A DNA stretch of 7,617 nt from Pseudomonadota bacterium (lineage in GTDB: Bacteria; Pseudomonadota; Alphaproteobacteria; Rhizobiales; Hyphomicrobiaceae). The translations under genes were made by a program, and so were the position numbers. Below the pieces are notes generated by a model. The model saw only the letters and a list, made by a program, of their open reading frames with translations. It made no database searches and was not told the origin of the DNA. Below, in pieces: positions 1 through 7,139 of this stretch. The stretch spans positions 1 to 7,617 of the forward strand of contig JAKAML010000056.1 of the NCBI GenBank assembly GCA_021812845.1. The letters run 5' to 3'. Position 1 is the stretch's first letter; each line of letters starts with the position of its first letter.

Positions 1-1158
1 GTGATGACGACCGGCGTCTTCGTCTATCACGCTGGCGGCCAGGAGGGCTTCGTCTACGGCGGCTCGCTCGCCCTCGAGAGCCTCGGCGGCTACCTCGTGG
101 CCCGCGCCTGGGTCCGCGACCAGGCCGGCATGGTGGCCACGCTCCGCGCCCTGTTCTGGACCATCTTTGCCGCCGCACTGATCGCGCTCCCCGAAACACT
201 CTTCGGTCAGCTCTTCACCCACGATCTCCTCGCCGCCGTCACCGGCTACGTCCATCCGACCGGCGTCGAGACCCGCGCCGGCCTCACCCGCGCCTACGGC
301 ACCTTCGATCACCCGATCCACTACGGCACCTTCTGCGCGGCGATGCTGGCGCTTTTCGTCTACGCAGAGAAGCGCCGGTTCGCCCAGCGCAGGACCACGG
401 TGTTCCTGCTCTTCGCCACGTCGCTCGGCCTCTCCTCGGCGCCGCTCCTGTGTCTCGGGCTGCAGATCGCCATGATCATCTGGGAGACCACGACCCGGAC
501 CCTGCCCTCGCGCACCACGCTGACGCTGACCGCACTGACCGGGCTCTACATCGGCTTCTCGATGTTCTCCAACCGCACGCCGATCGCCTTCATCGCCACC
601 GGCATGACGTTCGACAGCTGGACCGGCTTCTACCGCCTCCAGATCTGGGAGCACGGCATGTCGAACGTGTGGGCCAACCCGTGGACCGGCATCGGGCTCG
701 CCGAATGGGAGCGGCCGTGGTGGATGGTGTCTTCGACGGTCGATGCGTTCTGGCTCGTCGTCACCATGCGCCAGGGCATCCCCTCGTTCCTCGTGCTCGC
801 GCTCGCCATCCTTCTGCTCGCGCGCGCCGTGGTGAAGCGCTCCCGGCGCCACGCCGACCTGCGCGTCCGCCGCCTCATGCTCGGCTGGATGATGTCGCTC
901 ATCGCGCTATGCCTGATCGGCGCGACGGTGCACTACTGGAACGTGCTCTACGCCTATTTCTTCTTCTTCCTCGGCCTCGGTGGCGCGCTGGCCGATCCGC
1001 GCCGCGCCGCCGCCCCCGCCCTCGCCACGGCAAGCGCTCGCCGCGAGCCCGGCCACCCTCGGCGGCCCGCTCTGCCCGGCGCCCGCGGCCCGACCCACGA
1101 GGGCGTGTTCGTCCACCCCGGCCTGCCCTACGGACGGATGCTCGATGCGCCGCGATGA
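1..1158 (+). CDS. O-antigen polymerase/ligase-like membrane protein (5'-truncated)
   Basis: The frame is open from the first base, so the GTG at position 1 is probably not the real start and the N-terminal membrane helices lie outside the window. The visible 385 codons encode a polytopic inner-membrane protein with hydrophobic stretches near residues 50-68, 108-122, 132-161, 173-189, 261-277 and 293-330. Two signatures fit the Wzy_C/O-antigen ligase family: a GTFDHPIHYG segment at 101-109, and a periplasmic-loop-like block at 208-241 with Arg212 and a NPWTGIGL core at 226-233. Such proteins polymerise lipid-linked repeat units (Wzy) or transfer glycan to an acceptor (WaaL); sequence alone does not separate the two. 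The last roughly 50 residues are a Pro/Arg/Ala-rich, probably disordered cytoplasmic tail. The gene converges on a glycosyltransferase gene 24 bp away, and no terminator is visible between them. Family call is fairly sure, exact role open. Confidence 0.8.
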   Translation: MMTTGVFVYHAGGQEGFVYGGSLALESLGGYLVARAWVRDQAGMVATLRALFWTIFAAALIALPETLFGQLFTHDLLAAVTGYVHPTGVETRAGLTRAYGTFDHPIHYGTFCAAMLALFVYAEKRRFAQRRTTVFLLFATSLGLSSAPLLCLGLQIAMIIWETTTRTLPSRTTLTLTALTGLYIGFSMFSNRTPIAFIATGMTFDSWTGFYRLQIWEHGMSNVWANPWTGIGLAEWERPWWMVSSTVDAFWLVVTMRQGIPSFLVLALAILLLARAVVKRSRRHADLRVRRLMLGWMMSLIALCLIGATVHYWNVLYAYFFFFLGLGGALADPRRAAAPALATASARREPGHPRRPALPGARGPTHEGVFVHPGLPYGRMLDAPR

Positions 1159-1182
1159 GAAGGTGATTGCCTGCGGGACGGG

Positions 1183-2406
1183 TCAGGCCGCCGTCTGCGC
1201 GCCGTCATGCGCCACGGGAACGATCCCATCGTAGCGCAGCCCGAGACCGAGGATCGCGTCGCGCACCAGCTCCGCCTTGACGTCCCAGCTCTCCGGCGCG
1301 ACGCGCGCCCGCGCCGCCTCGGCGTCGAACGGCTCCCTGAGCGCCGCCCGGATCTCGGCCGCGAACGCCTCCGGCCCCTCCGCCACCCGCACGAGATCGC
1401 GCCACCCGTCGAGGGCGGCGAAGTCCGTCGTCACCACCGGCCGGCCGACCGCGAGGTATTCCTTGAGCTTGACCGGGTTGCACGCCTTGATCCACTCGCT
1501 GCGGTTCCACGGCATGACGAGCACGTCCATCGCCGCCATGTAGCGGGCGATCGTCTCGTAGGGCTTGCGGCCGGTGAACTTGACGTTGTCGAGCGTGCAC
1601 CAGCCGTCGGGCAGCGACGAGCCGCCGATCATCACGAACTGCACGTCCGCGAGCGTCCTGGCCACCGCGAGGAACAGCTCCGGATCGAAGGTGTGGGCGT
1701 CGATCCCGCCGATGAACCCGACTCGCGGCCGCTTCAGGAACGACACGTCGCCGGGACCGCGGCCGGGGTCGCGCCCCGCCTTGACGAACGCCTCGAGCTC
1801 CACCCCGTGCGTGACGAGGAGCTGCCGCTGCACCTCGCCCGCCTCCTCGGCCATCAGATGCGGCGCCGCATAGACGACGAGATCGGCCGCCGCCTTCAAG
1901 CGTCCGATCTGGCCGCAGAGCGATGCCGGATCACCCTCGGGAAACGCCTCGAAGCGGTCGGTCCGCTGCATCACGACCGCCGCCTCGCCGAGCGTGCCGA
2001 CCAGCGCCTCGCCGGCCGGGCAGTGCACCCACAGCAGCGGCCGCCGAATGCCCGCGCGCTGCGCCGCGAGCCGGATCTGCGGCGCCAGCGCCCAGCCCGT
2101 CAGCTTCTGACCCGTCGCGCCCGGCACCGACACCGGCGAGAACACCCAGAACCCGTTCTCGACGTTGACGACGCCGCGCGCGAGGCTCTTGAGCTTCCTC
2201 TGGATGCGCTCGGCGAACAATTTGTCGCCGGTCACGCTCGGCATCCGGACCGCGATCGAGTTGACGAACAGCACTGGCATCCGCCGTGCCAGCCGCCGCA
2301 TGATCTGGAAATCGAAGTGGCCGCGGTTGTGGTACCACCAGTCCTCGCCGCCGATGCACACGATCCCGTCGAACGACTGCCGCTCGCCTGCACTCACCGG
2401 TATCAT
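1183..2406 (-). CDS. GT-B fold glycosyltransferase (GT4-like, TuaH-type)
   Basis: This encodes a cytoplasmic or membrane-associated sugar transferase that probably adds one residue to the lipid-linked repeat unit. Numbered from the start chosen here (407 aa), the N-terminal half has an EDWWYHNRGHFD block at 21-32, seen in TuaH-like glycosyltransferases. A second Rossmann half begins near 227 (RVGFIGGID at 228-236, then VQFVMIGG at 255-262). The nucleotide-sugar-binding region is NPVKLKEYLAVGRPVV at 310-325, with Glu316 in the position of the conserved second Glu of GT4 enzymes. The first Glu of the classic EX7E pair is not present at the expected spacing. An in-frame ATG at 2445 would add 13 residues, but its upstream sequence has no usable Shine-Dalgarno. 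The ATG at 2406 has GGGAG seven bases upstream, so it is preferred. Donor and acceptor cannot be told from sequence. The gene is transcribed against its neighbours and separately from the 2594-5887 operon. Confidence 0.85.
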   Translation of the reverse strand: MIPVSAGERQSFDGIVCIGGEDWWYHNRGHFDFQIMRRLARRMPVLFVNSIAVRMPSVTGDKLFAERIQRKLKSLARGVVNVENGFWVFSPVSVPGATGQKLTGWALAPQIRLAAQRAGIRRPLLWVHCPAGEALVGTLGEAAVVMQRTDRFEAFPEGDPASLCGQIGRLKAAADLVVYAAPHLMAEEAGEVQRQLLVTHGVELEAFVKAGRDPGRGPGDVSFLKRPRVGFIGGIDAHTFDPELFLAVARTLADVQFVMIGGSSLPDGWCTLDNVKFTGRKPYETIARYMAAMDVLVMPWNRSEWIKACNPVKLKEYLAVGRPVVTTDFAALDGWRDLVRVAEGPEAFAAEIRAALREPFDAEAARARVAPESWDVKAELVRDAILGLGLRYDGIVPVAHDGAQTAA

Positions 2407-2413
2407 CCGCCCG

Positions 2414-2418
2414 CTCCC
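2414..2418 (-). promoter_or_regulatory. Shine-Dalgarno deciding the start of the - strand glycosyltransferase
   Basis: On the - strand this reads GGGAG, seven bases before the ATG at 2406. The alternative ATG at 2445 is preceded by a GC-palindromic stretch with no purine-rich site at proper spacing. This makes 2406 the better start. Confidence 0.6.
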
Positions 2419-2445
2419 GCCTGCCGTCACGTCGCGCCCGATCAT

Positions 2446-2593
2446 CGCCGCGCGGCGTTAATCTTCGATTGAGGGCTGGGCCCGGCGCGGCACCTTAACG
2501 GCCCTTTAGCCGCCGACCTTTAGGGTCGGACGACGGGCGCGGCGGGGTCGCCGGCGCGCCGAGCTCCGTTGCGCCAGGAACCCCGAGACCACC
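2446..2593. promoter_or_regulatory. Divergent control region between two glycosyltransferase transcripts
   Basis: This noncoding stretch must contain the promoters for the - strand glycosyltransferase and the + strand three-gene operon, because the two transcripts diverge here. It includes a perfect 12-bp GC palindrome (CGCCGCGCGGCG, 2446-2457) and an AT-richer patch at 2458-2470. It also holds three related elements: CCTTAA at 2493-2498 and CCTTTAG at 2503-2509 and 2517-2523. No convincing sigma-70-type -35/-10 pair was found on either strand, so the promoter assignment rests on gene arrangement. Confidence 0.45.
2513..2529. repeat. Inverted repeat CCGACC-5 nt-GGTCGG in the divergent promoter region
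   Basis: Two perfect 6-base arms flank the loop TTTAG, and the second CCTTTAG element overlaps the left arm and loop. It could be an operator dyad or a small hairpin in the operon leader, about 65 bases before the ATG at 2594. It lacks a T-run, so it is not a standard terminator. Confidence 0.45.
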
Positions 2594-3604
2594 ATGACCC
2601 GGGATCAACCGATCGACGTCTCGATCCTGGTCGTGAGCTTCAACACGCGCGAGCTGACCTGCGCTGCGATCGCCTCCGCGCTCGCCGAGACGCCCTCCCT
2701 CACGACCGAAATCATCGTCGTCGACAACGCCTCCACGGATGGCTCGGCCGCCGCGATAGGGTCGGCATTCCCCTCCGTCCGCCTGATCGCGCTCGACCGC
2801 AACGTCGGCTTCGCCGCCGGCAACACCCTCGCGGCGCGCGAGGCCCGCGGCCGCTTCCTCCTGCTCCTCAACCCCGACACCCTCGTCCTCGACCGCGCCG
2901 TCGATCGCCTCTACGCCTTCGCCCTCGCCCGGCCCGAGGCGCTGATCTGGGGCGGTCGCACGCTCTTCGCCGACGGCCGACTGAACCCGGCGTCCTGCTG
3001 GGGCCGCATGACGCCCTGGAACCTCCTCTGCCGCGCCACGGGCCTGACCGGCCTCTTCCCGCGCACGACGCTGTTCAACGGCGAGGCGCTCGGCGGCTAC
3101 CGGCGCGACAGGGAGTGCGCGGTCGACATCGTCTCGGGCTGCTTCCTGATGATCGGCCGCGACACCTGGGACCGGCTCGGCGGCTTCGATCCGCTGTTCT
3201 TCATGTATGGCGAGGAGGCCGACCTCTGCCTCCGTGCCCGCGCCCTCGGTGCCCATCCCGCGGTCACCCCCGATGCCACCATCGTCCATCTCGGCGGCGC
3301 GTCCGAGACGGCGCGCACCGGCAAGATGACGCGGCTTCTCGCTGCCAAGGCGAGCCTGATCGACCGCCACTTCCCGCCCGCGACCCGCGCCCTCGGCCTC
3401 GCGCTCCATGCGCTGTGGCCGTTGTCCCGCCTCGTCGTCCATACGCTCCGCGCCGCGGCGACCGGCCGGCCCGCGCACCGCGCGGAGGCCGCGGCCTGGC
3501 GCGAAATCTGGTCGCGGCGCGCCGAGTGGCGGCGCGGATACGGGGTACCGTCGTCCCCCGCACTCACGTCCGGCTCCTTCGCCGGCTCCCTGCCGAGGTC
3601 CTGA
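2594..3604 (+). CDS. GT2 family glycosyltransferase, rhamnosyltransferase (WbbL-like) type
   Basis: This 336-residue cytoplasmic glycosyltransferase has a GT-A fold. The order of motifs is typical of GT2: VSILVVSFN at 9-17, VVDNASTDGS at 42-51 (nucleotide binding), NVGFAAGN at 70-77, and LLNPDT at 91-96 with Asp95 in the DXD-equivalent metal/nucleotide site. These are followed by SGCFLM at 181-186, the acceptor-side YGEEADLCLR at 205-214 (candidate catalytic base in the EEAD segment) and VHLGG at 231-235. The combination of NVGFAAGN, NPD and YGEEADLCLR is characteristic of WbbL/RfbF-like transferases, many of which use dTDP-rhamnose; the donor here is inferred, not shown. The C-terminal part after about 245 is amphipathic and basic and may contact the membrane. 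It is the first gene of a three-gene operon. The ATG at 2594 has only a modest GAG six bases upstream; a better AGGAA at 2576-2580 lies too far away (13 nt). Confidence 0.88.
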   Translation: MTRDQPIDVSILVVSFNTRELTCAAIASALAETPSLTTEIIVVDNASTDGSAAAIGSAFPSVRLIALDRNVGFAAGNTLAAREARGRFLLLLNPDTLVLDRAVDRLYAFALARPEALIWGGRTLFADGRLNPASCWGRMTPWNLLCRATGLTGLFPRTTLFNGEALGGYRRDRECAVDIVSGCFLMIGRDTWDRLGGFDPLFFMYGEEADLCLRARALGAHPAVTPDATIVHLGGASETARTGKMTRLLAAKASLIDRHFPPATRALGLALHALWPLSRLVVHTLRAAATGRPAHRAEAAAWREIWSRRAEWRRGYGVPSSPALTSGSFAGSLPRS

Positions 3605-3605
3605 C

Positions 3606-4535
3606 ATGCCGCGCACCATCGAGCACCCCCGGTCCATGCGGCCGCCGGCGATCTGCCGTCCCGACGGACAGACGGCCGCCGCCGGCGATCTCAGTTTCTC
3701 GATCTGCACGTTGGTCAATGACCGCGCCCAGTACGATCAGATGCGCGCCTCGTTCAGGGCCGGCGGCTTCGAGGCGCCCGGCACCGAGTACCTCTACATC
3801 GACAACACCGGAACCGGGCAGACCTGCGCCTACCGCGGCCTCAATGCCCTGCTTGTCGCCGCCCGCGGCCGCCACGTCGTCCTCTGCCACCAGGACGTGC
3901 GGCTCCTCACCGACACGCACGACACGCTCGTCGCCCGCCTCGCCGCGCTCGACCGCCTCGATCCCGCCTGGGCGCTGGCCGGCAACGCCGGCGGCGTCAG
4001 CCCCGGCTCACTCGCCGTCCGCATCACCGACCCCCACGGCGCCGACCAGCACGTCGGCCATCTCCCCGCCCGCGTCATGAGCCTCGACGAGAACTTCATC
4101 ATTGTCCGCCGCGACGCTCGCGTCGGCTTCTCCGTCGACCTGTCGGGGTTCCACTTCTACGGCGCCGACATCTGCCTCAACGCCGACGTCATGGGCCATT
4201 CGGCCTACGTCGTCGACTTCCACCTGCTGCACCTGTCCGGCGGCACCAAGAACCTCGCCTTCGACGACATGGAAGCGCGCTTCCGGGACAAGTGGTCGCG
4301 CGCGCTTGCCCCGCGCTGGATGCAGACGACATGCAGCCTGTTGCGGCTTTCCGGCGATACGCTCGGCCGCATCACCGGCCGGCTCGCGGAGGCGCCGTAC
4401 CGCAAGCTGTCGCGTCGCCTGCCTTCGGCCGCCGGCTGGACGCGGCGCGACACGGCTCTGGCCATGGCTACATCCGCCTCGGAGCCTGCCGCGGTCGCCA
4501 CTCCGCCTCCCGCGACGGCGGAGGTCGCGGGATGA
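3606..4535 (+). CDS. StrF-like glycosyltransferase-family protein (GT2-type)
   Basis: This 309-residue protein resembles the StrF-domain 'glycosyltransferase-like family 2' group. Signatures are SFSICTLVND at 30-39, YLYIDNTGTG at 62-71, LCHQDVRLL at 93-101 (the conserved HQDV takes the place of the DXD-like motif), LDENFIIVRRD at 160-170, and GFHFYGADICL at 181-191 followed by HLSGGT at 209-214. It probably adds a sugar to the repeat unit, but biochemistry for this group is sparse and the substrate cannot be predicted. The C-terminal tail from about 285 is Ala/Pro-rich and low in complexity. The start at 3606 is one base after the stop of the preceding gene, with GAGG at 3595-3598, seven bases upstream. 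Its stop overlaps the flippase start (ATGA), so translational coupling is likely. Confidence 0.8.
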   Translation: MPRTIEHPRSMRPPAICRPDGQTAAAGDLSFSICTLVNDRAQYDQMRASFRAGGFEAPGTEYLYIDNTGTGQTCAYRGLNALLVAARGRHVVLCHQDVRLLTDTHDTLVARLAALDRLDPAWALAGNAGGVSPGSLAVRITDPHGADQHVGHLPARVMSLDENFIIVRRDARVGFSVDLSGFHFYGADICLNADVMGHSAYVVDFHLLHLSGGTKNLAFDDMEARFRDKWSRALAPRWMQTTCSLLRLSGDTLGRITGRLAEAPYRKLSRRLPSAAGWTRRDTALAMATSASEPAAVATPPPATAEVAG

Positions 4536-5887
4536 GCGCCAACGCCGCCACCGCGTCTCCCCACGCTGCGGGCACGGCGTCACACCCGCCGTCGCTCCGT
4601 CGCCGCGTCGTCAGCCAGGGCGGTCTCCTGTTCGCCGGCTACGCCGCCGCGCAGGGCTTCTCGTTCCTGCGCAACGCGCTGATCGGACATGCGCTGTCCA
4701 AGGGCGACTTCGGCATCGCCGCGACCATCACCCTCCTGCTGCAGCTCGTCGAGACCCTGTCGGACCTCGGCACCGACCGGCTGATCGTGCAGGCCGCCGA
4801 TGGCGACGACCCGCGCTTCGTCGCCACGGCGCACACCACCCTTCTCGCCCGCGGCGTGCTGTCGGCGCTCCTCGTCGTCCTGGCCGCCGCACCGGCCGCA
4901 CGATTCTTCGGCATCCCCGATGCCGCCTGGGCGCTCGGCCTCGTCGCGCTGGTGCCCCTCGCCAAGGGCTTCCTCCATCTCGACTACCGCCGCGCCCAGC
5001 GCCGCCTCGACAACCGCCCCCAGCTCCTCGTCGAGGTTCTGCCCCAGGCGGTGGCGCTCGTCGCGACGCTGCCGCTGCTCGCCCACCCCGGCGGCTACGC
5101 CGTCGCCCTCTGGCTGTCGCTGCTGCAGGCGGCGGCCGCCGTCGCCGTGTCGCATCTCGTCGCCGAGCGGCGCTACCGGCTCGCCTTCGACGGCCCGCTG
5201 CTGTCGCGCTTCGTCGCCTTCGGCTGGCCGATCTGGCTCAGCGCATTTCCCCTCGTCGCCGTCTACCAGGGCGACCGCATCATCGTCGGCCGGCTGCTCG
5301 GCATGGAGGATCTTGCCGCCTATTCGGCCGCGTTCATGGTCACCATGGTGCCGGGGCTCGTCGCGGCCAAGGTCGGCCACGCGCTCATGCTGCCGCTGCT
5401 CGCCTCGGCGCGCGACGACGCCGCACGGTTCCGGCGCCGCTTCACCCGCCTCGCCGACCTCACGGCCGCCACCGCCGCCGCCTATCTCGCGCTGTTTCTC
5501 GCCGCCGGCGGCATCATCCTGCCCCTGGCGTTCGGGCCCAACTACACCGGCCTTGGCACCGTCATCGGCTGGCTTGCCGCCATGTGGGGCCTCCGGATGC
5601 TGCAGGCCGTGCCCGGCATGGCGTTGATGGCGCTCGGCGAGACGAAGCCGTTCCTCGGCGCCGGGCTGATCCGCGCCACGGCCCTCGCGCCGGCCCTGGT
5701 TGCCGCCGCCCACGGCTACGGCATCGCTGCCGTCGCCGCCGCCGGTGTGGCGGGCGAGCTGGCCTCCCTGGCCTATGTCGCCTCGCGGCTCGAGGCGCTT
5801 CGGCCAGGCCTCGCGACCCCGCTTCTGATGCGCACACTGGCGCTGCTGCCCGCCGCCACCCTCGGCCTCGCGCTCACCCTGGGCTGA
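4532..5887 (+). CDS. Wzx-type polysaccharide flippase (MOP superfamily)
   Basis: This 451-residue polytopic inner-membrane protein probably flips the undecaprenyl-linked repeat unit from cytoplasm to periplasm. After a short Ala/Ser-rich cytoplasmic N-terminus, hydrophobic segments follow at roughly 28-48, 62-76, 104-124, 131-148, 166-185, 187-210, 225-245, 263-287, 309-333, 341-365, 372-393, 397-417 and 431-450. That is about 12-13 helices, as in Wzx/RfbX proteins. Family-like sites are the helix-1 RNALIGHALSKGDFG stretch at 47-61 and QGDRIIVGRLLGMEDLAAYS at 246-265, typical of Polysacc_synt/MATE-related flippases. The ATG at 4532 overlaps the previous stop, and GGAGG at 4520-4524 (spacing seven) sits inside the upstream gene. 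It is the last gene of the operon. Proximity to a polymerase/ligase-like gene supports a Wzx/Wzy route rather than ABC export. Confidence 0.9.
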   Translation: MSANAATASPHAAGTASHPPSLRRRVVSQGGLLFAGYAAAQGFSFLRNALIGHALSKGDFGIAATITLLLQLVETLSDLGTDRLIVQAADGDDPRFVATAHTTLLARGVLSALLVVLAAAPAARFFGIPDAAWALGLVALVPLAKGFLHLDYRRAQRRLDNRPQLLVEVLPQAVALVATLPLLAHPGGYAVALWLSLLQAAAAVAVSHLVAERRYRLAFDGPLLSRFVAFGWPIWLSAFPLVAVYQGDRIIVGRLLGMEDLAAYSAAFMVTMVPGLVAAKVGHALMLPLLASARDDAARFRRRFTRLADLTAATAAAYLALFLAAGGIILPLAFGPNYTGLGTVIGWLAAMWGLRMLQAVPGMALMALGETKPFLGAGLIRATALAPALVAAAHGYGIAAVAAAGVAGELASLAYVASRLEALRPGLATPLLMRTLALLPAATLGLALTLG

Positions 5888-5988
5888 TCCCGGCCGCGCC
5901 GAGATCTCGCCCCGTCACGCGGAGATGCGGGTACCGGTGCCGATCCTTGCCGCTTGTCCTCCGTGACCGGCGACAGCGTCGCGACGAC

Positions 5989-6003
5989 ACGGGCCGCGCC
6001 CGT
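5989..6003. other. Short GC hairpin between convergent flippase and regulator genes
   Basis: ACGGGC and GCCCGT form a perfect 6-bp stem around a CGC loop, seven bases beyond the stop of the - strand regulator gene (6010) and about 100 bases beyond the flippase stop. The position suits a shared terminator, but there is no T-run on either strand, so intrinsic termination is doubtful. The rest of the 122-bp gap contains a 10-bp palindrome, CGAGATCTCG (5900-5909), and nothing else recognisable. Confidence 0.3.
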
Positions 6004-6009
6004 CGCGGC

Positions 6010-6771
6010 TCAGTCCAGGAGCTGGTTGGCGAGGTAGGCGACCTCGGTCCGGTTGCGCGCCTTGAGCTTCTTCATGATGTTGCGGACGTGCACCTTGACG
6101 GTGCTTTCCTGCATGTTGAGCTCGTAGGCGATGATCTTGTTGGCCATGCCCTTCCTCAATGCCTCGACGACCGCGGCCTGCCGGGTCGTGAAGATGCCGT
6201 TGAGCCCGCTCGGGATCTCGCCGGCGACCACGGGCGCCGCCGCCGCGGATCCTTCCTCGAGCACGCTTTTCGCCGGCAGGAACTGGCCGCCGGCCTGGAC
6301 CAGGCGGATCGCCTCGATCGCCACGTCGAGCGCCATGTCGGTCGAGATGTAGCCGCGCACGCCGGCCTTCATGACACGCACGATGCAGCTCAGATCCTCG
6401 CCGTCGCACACGACGATGATCGGCATGTTGCCGGTGATCTCGCGCAGACGTGCGACGAGCCTCAGGTTGTGATCGGCATCCGCGGGGCTCTCGACCACCA
6501 GCATGGCGAGGGATACGCGCCCGTCCTCGATGGCCTCGGCACACATCTCGAGCCGGGCGATAGTCCTGACCTCGACGTCGGAACCTCGCCTGATGCAGCG
6601 GGCGAGGCAGTCCCGGATCAGGGGCCGACCCTCGATCAGCAGCACCGCCGGCCCGCCGGGCTCGGCGTCGATCTCGTCTTCCGAGCCGGCATCGCCGGCC
6701 GGAGGGGGGCGCCGCTCGCTCGAGGCGCGGCGCATGGTCGAAAAATCGGAGGCGAGGGAGTACGCAGACAT
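6010..6771 (-). CDS. LuxR/FixJ-type regulator with degenerate (pseudo-)receiver domain
   Basis: This 253-residue cytoplasmic transcription regulator has a disordered N-terminal 40 residues, a receiver-like domain at about 41-165 and a LuxR-type helix-turn-helix at about 194-250 (FTTRQAAVVEALRKGMANK at 194-212, ESTVKVHVRNIMKKL at 222-236, then NRTEVAYLANQLL). The HTH is well conserved. The receiver keeps its overall pattern (AVLLIEGRPLIRD at 42-54, AGVRGYI at 136-142) but not its chemistry. The acidic pair is Glu47-Gly48, the phosphoacceptor position is Glu94, the Thr/Ser switch position is Cys122 and the conserved Lys is Thr144. Standard phosphorelay control is therefore unlikely; constitutive or ligand/protein-controlled DNA binding is inferred. 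It may control the adjacent polysaccharide genes, but no target site can be assigned. An ATG at 6786 would add five residues, but its AGGA touches the start codon. The ATG at 6771 has GGTGGAA at better spacing and is preferred. Confidence 0.85.
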   Translation of the reverse strand: MSAYSLASDFSTMRRASSERRPPPAGDAGSEDEIDAEPGGPAVLLIEGRPLIRDCLARCIRRGSDVEVRTIARLEMCAEAIEDGRVSLAMLVVESPADADHNLRLVARLREITGNMPIIVVCDGEDLSCIVRVMKAGVRGYISTDMALDVAIEAIRLVQAGGQFLPAKSVLEEGSAAAAPVVAGEIPSGLNGIFTTRQAAVVEALRKGMANKIIAYELNMQESTVKVHVRNIMKKLKARNRTEVAYLANQLLD

Positions 6772-7093
6772 CGCATTTCCACCCATTCCTGAGGATTGAT
6801 CGAGAGTCTGTCACCTCTGCCGTCGCGCGGCCTGGACCGGCACGACGTCCCCCCTGCACTGAATAATCCCGGCACGCGCAAGCACCCCGTGCCGCCGGCG
6901 GTTGATGCGCGGACGGATCCGTGCTCCCTGCTCTTCGTCTCGATGTACCCTCCGGGATCCGATTCCCCCGGCTTCGACGGCTTCCGGCCCACGTGCTGAC
7001 GGACCTCGTGTTCTTCTCGACGGCGGACCTGAACCTTGACGGAGACCGCGGCGGTTCCAAGTTCCGCATTCCCACCGTTGGCCGGCGGAGTGT

Positions 7094-7123
7094 GTCGGTT
7101 AAGTGTTAGCGTAACTTTCCGAC
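7094..7123. promoter_or_regulatory. AT-richer nested dyad, candidate regulator site
   Basis: A GTTA (7098-7101) and TAAC (7112-7115) pair forms an interrupted dyad of the form GTTA-N-G-N6-C-N-TAAC. An outer pair, GTCGG (7094-7098) and CCGAC (7119-7123), surrounds it, although the two centres differ by 2 bp. It is an AT-richer island in GC-rich sequence, about 320 bases upstream of the regulator start. Symmetry suggests protein binding, but no known consensus is matched. Confidence 0.3.
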
Positions 7124-7139
7124 CTTCGCTTCGGACCAC

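Noticed and set aside
1207..2472. 421-codon + strand open frame opposite the - strand glycosyltransferase
   Set aside because: Arg/His/Pro-rich product with no recognisable domain; shadow of the real gene.
2458..2498. Possible CtrA site (two TTAA boxes at 2458-2461 and 2495-2498)
   Set aside because: CtrA sites need about 7 bases between the boxes; here there are 33.
2495..3718. 407-codon - strand open frame opposite the GT2 gene
   Set aside because: Gly/Glu/Arg-rich low-complexity product without motifs; it mirrors the codon bias of the real gene on the other strand.
5900..5909. CGAGATCTCG palindrome as a flippase-gene terminator
   Set aside because: It has no loop and no following T-run, so it cannot act as an intrinsic terminator; kept only as a remark.
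4102..6792. Very long + strand open frame (896 codons) across the flippase gene and antisense to the regulator
   Set aside because: It translates to an Arg/Pro/Ala-rich, patternless product and overlaps two well-supported genes. Long antisense and out-of-frame open frames are expected at this GC content because stop codons are AT-rich.
6841..6890. Possible sigma-54 (-24/-12) promoter with GGCACG and GC elements
   Set aside because: The GG-to-GC spacing is wrong in both candidates (15 and 9 bases instead of 10).
5915..7075. 386-codon - strand open frame covering the regulator and its upstream region
   Set aside because: It overlaps the regulator in another frame, has no motifs, and is Arg/Gly-rich.
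6796..7109. Two short + strand open frames (6796-6999 and 6921-7109)
   Set aside because: Pro/Ser/Arg-rich peptides with no motif, no good ribosome-binding site, and codon use unlike the real genes.
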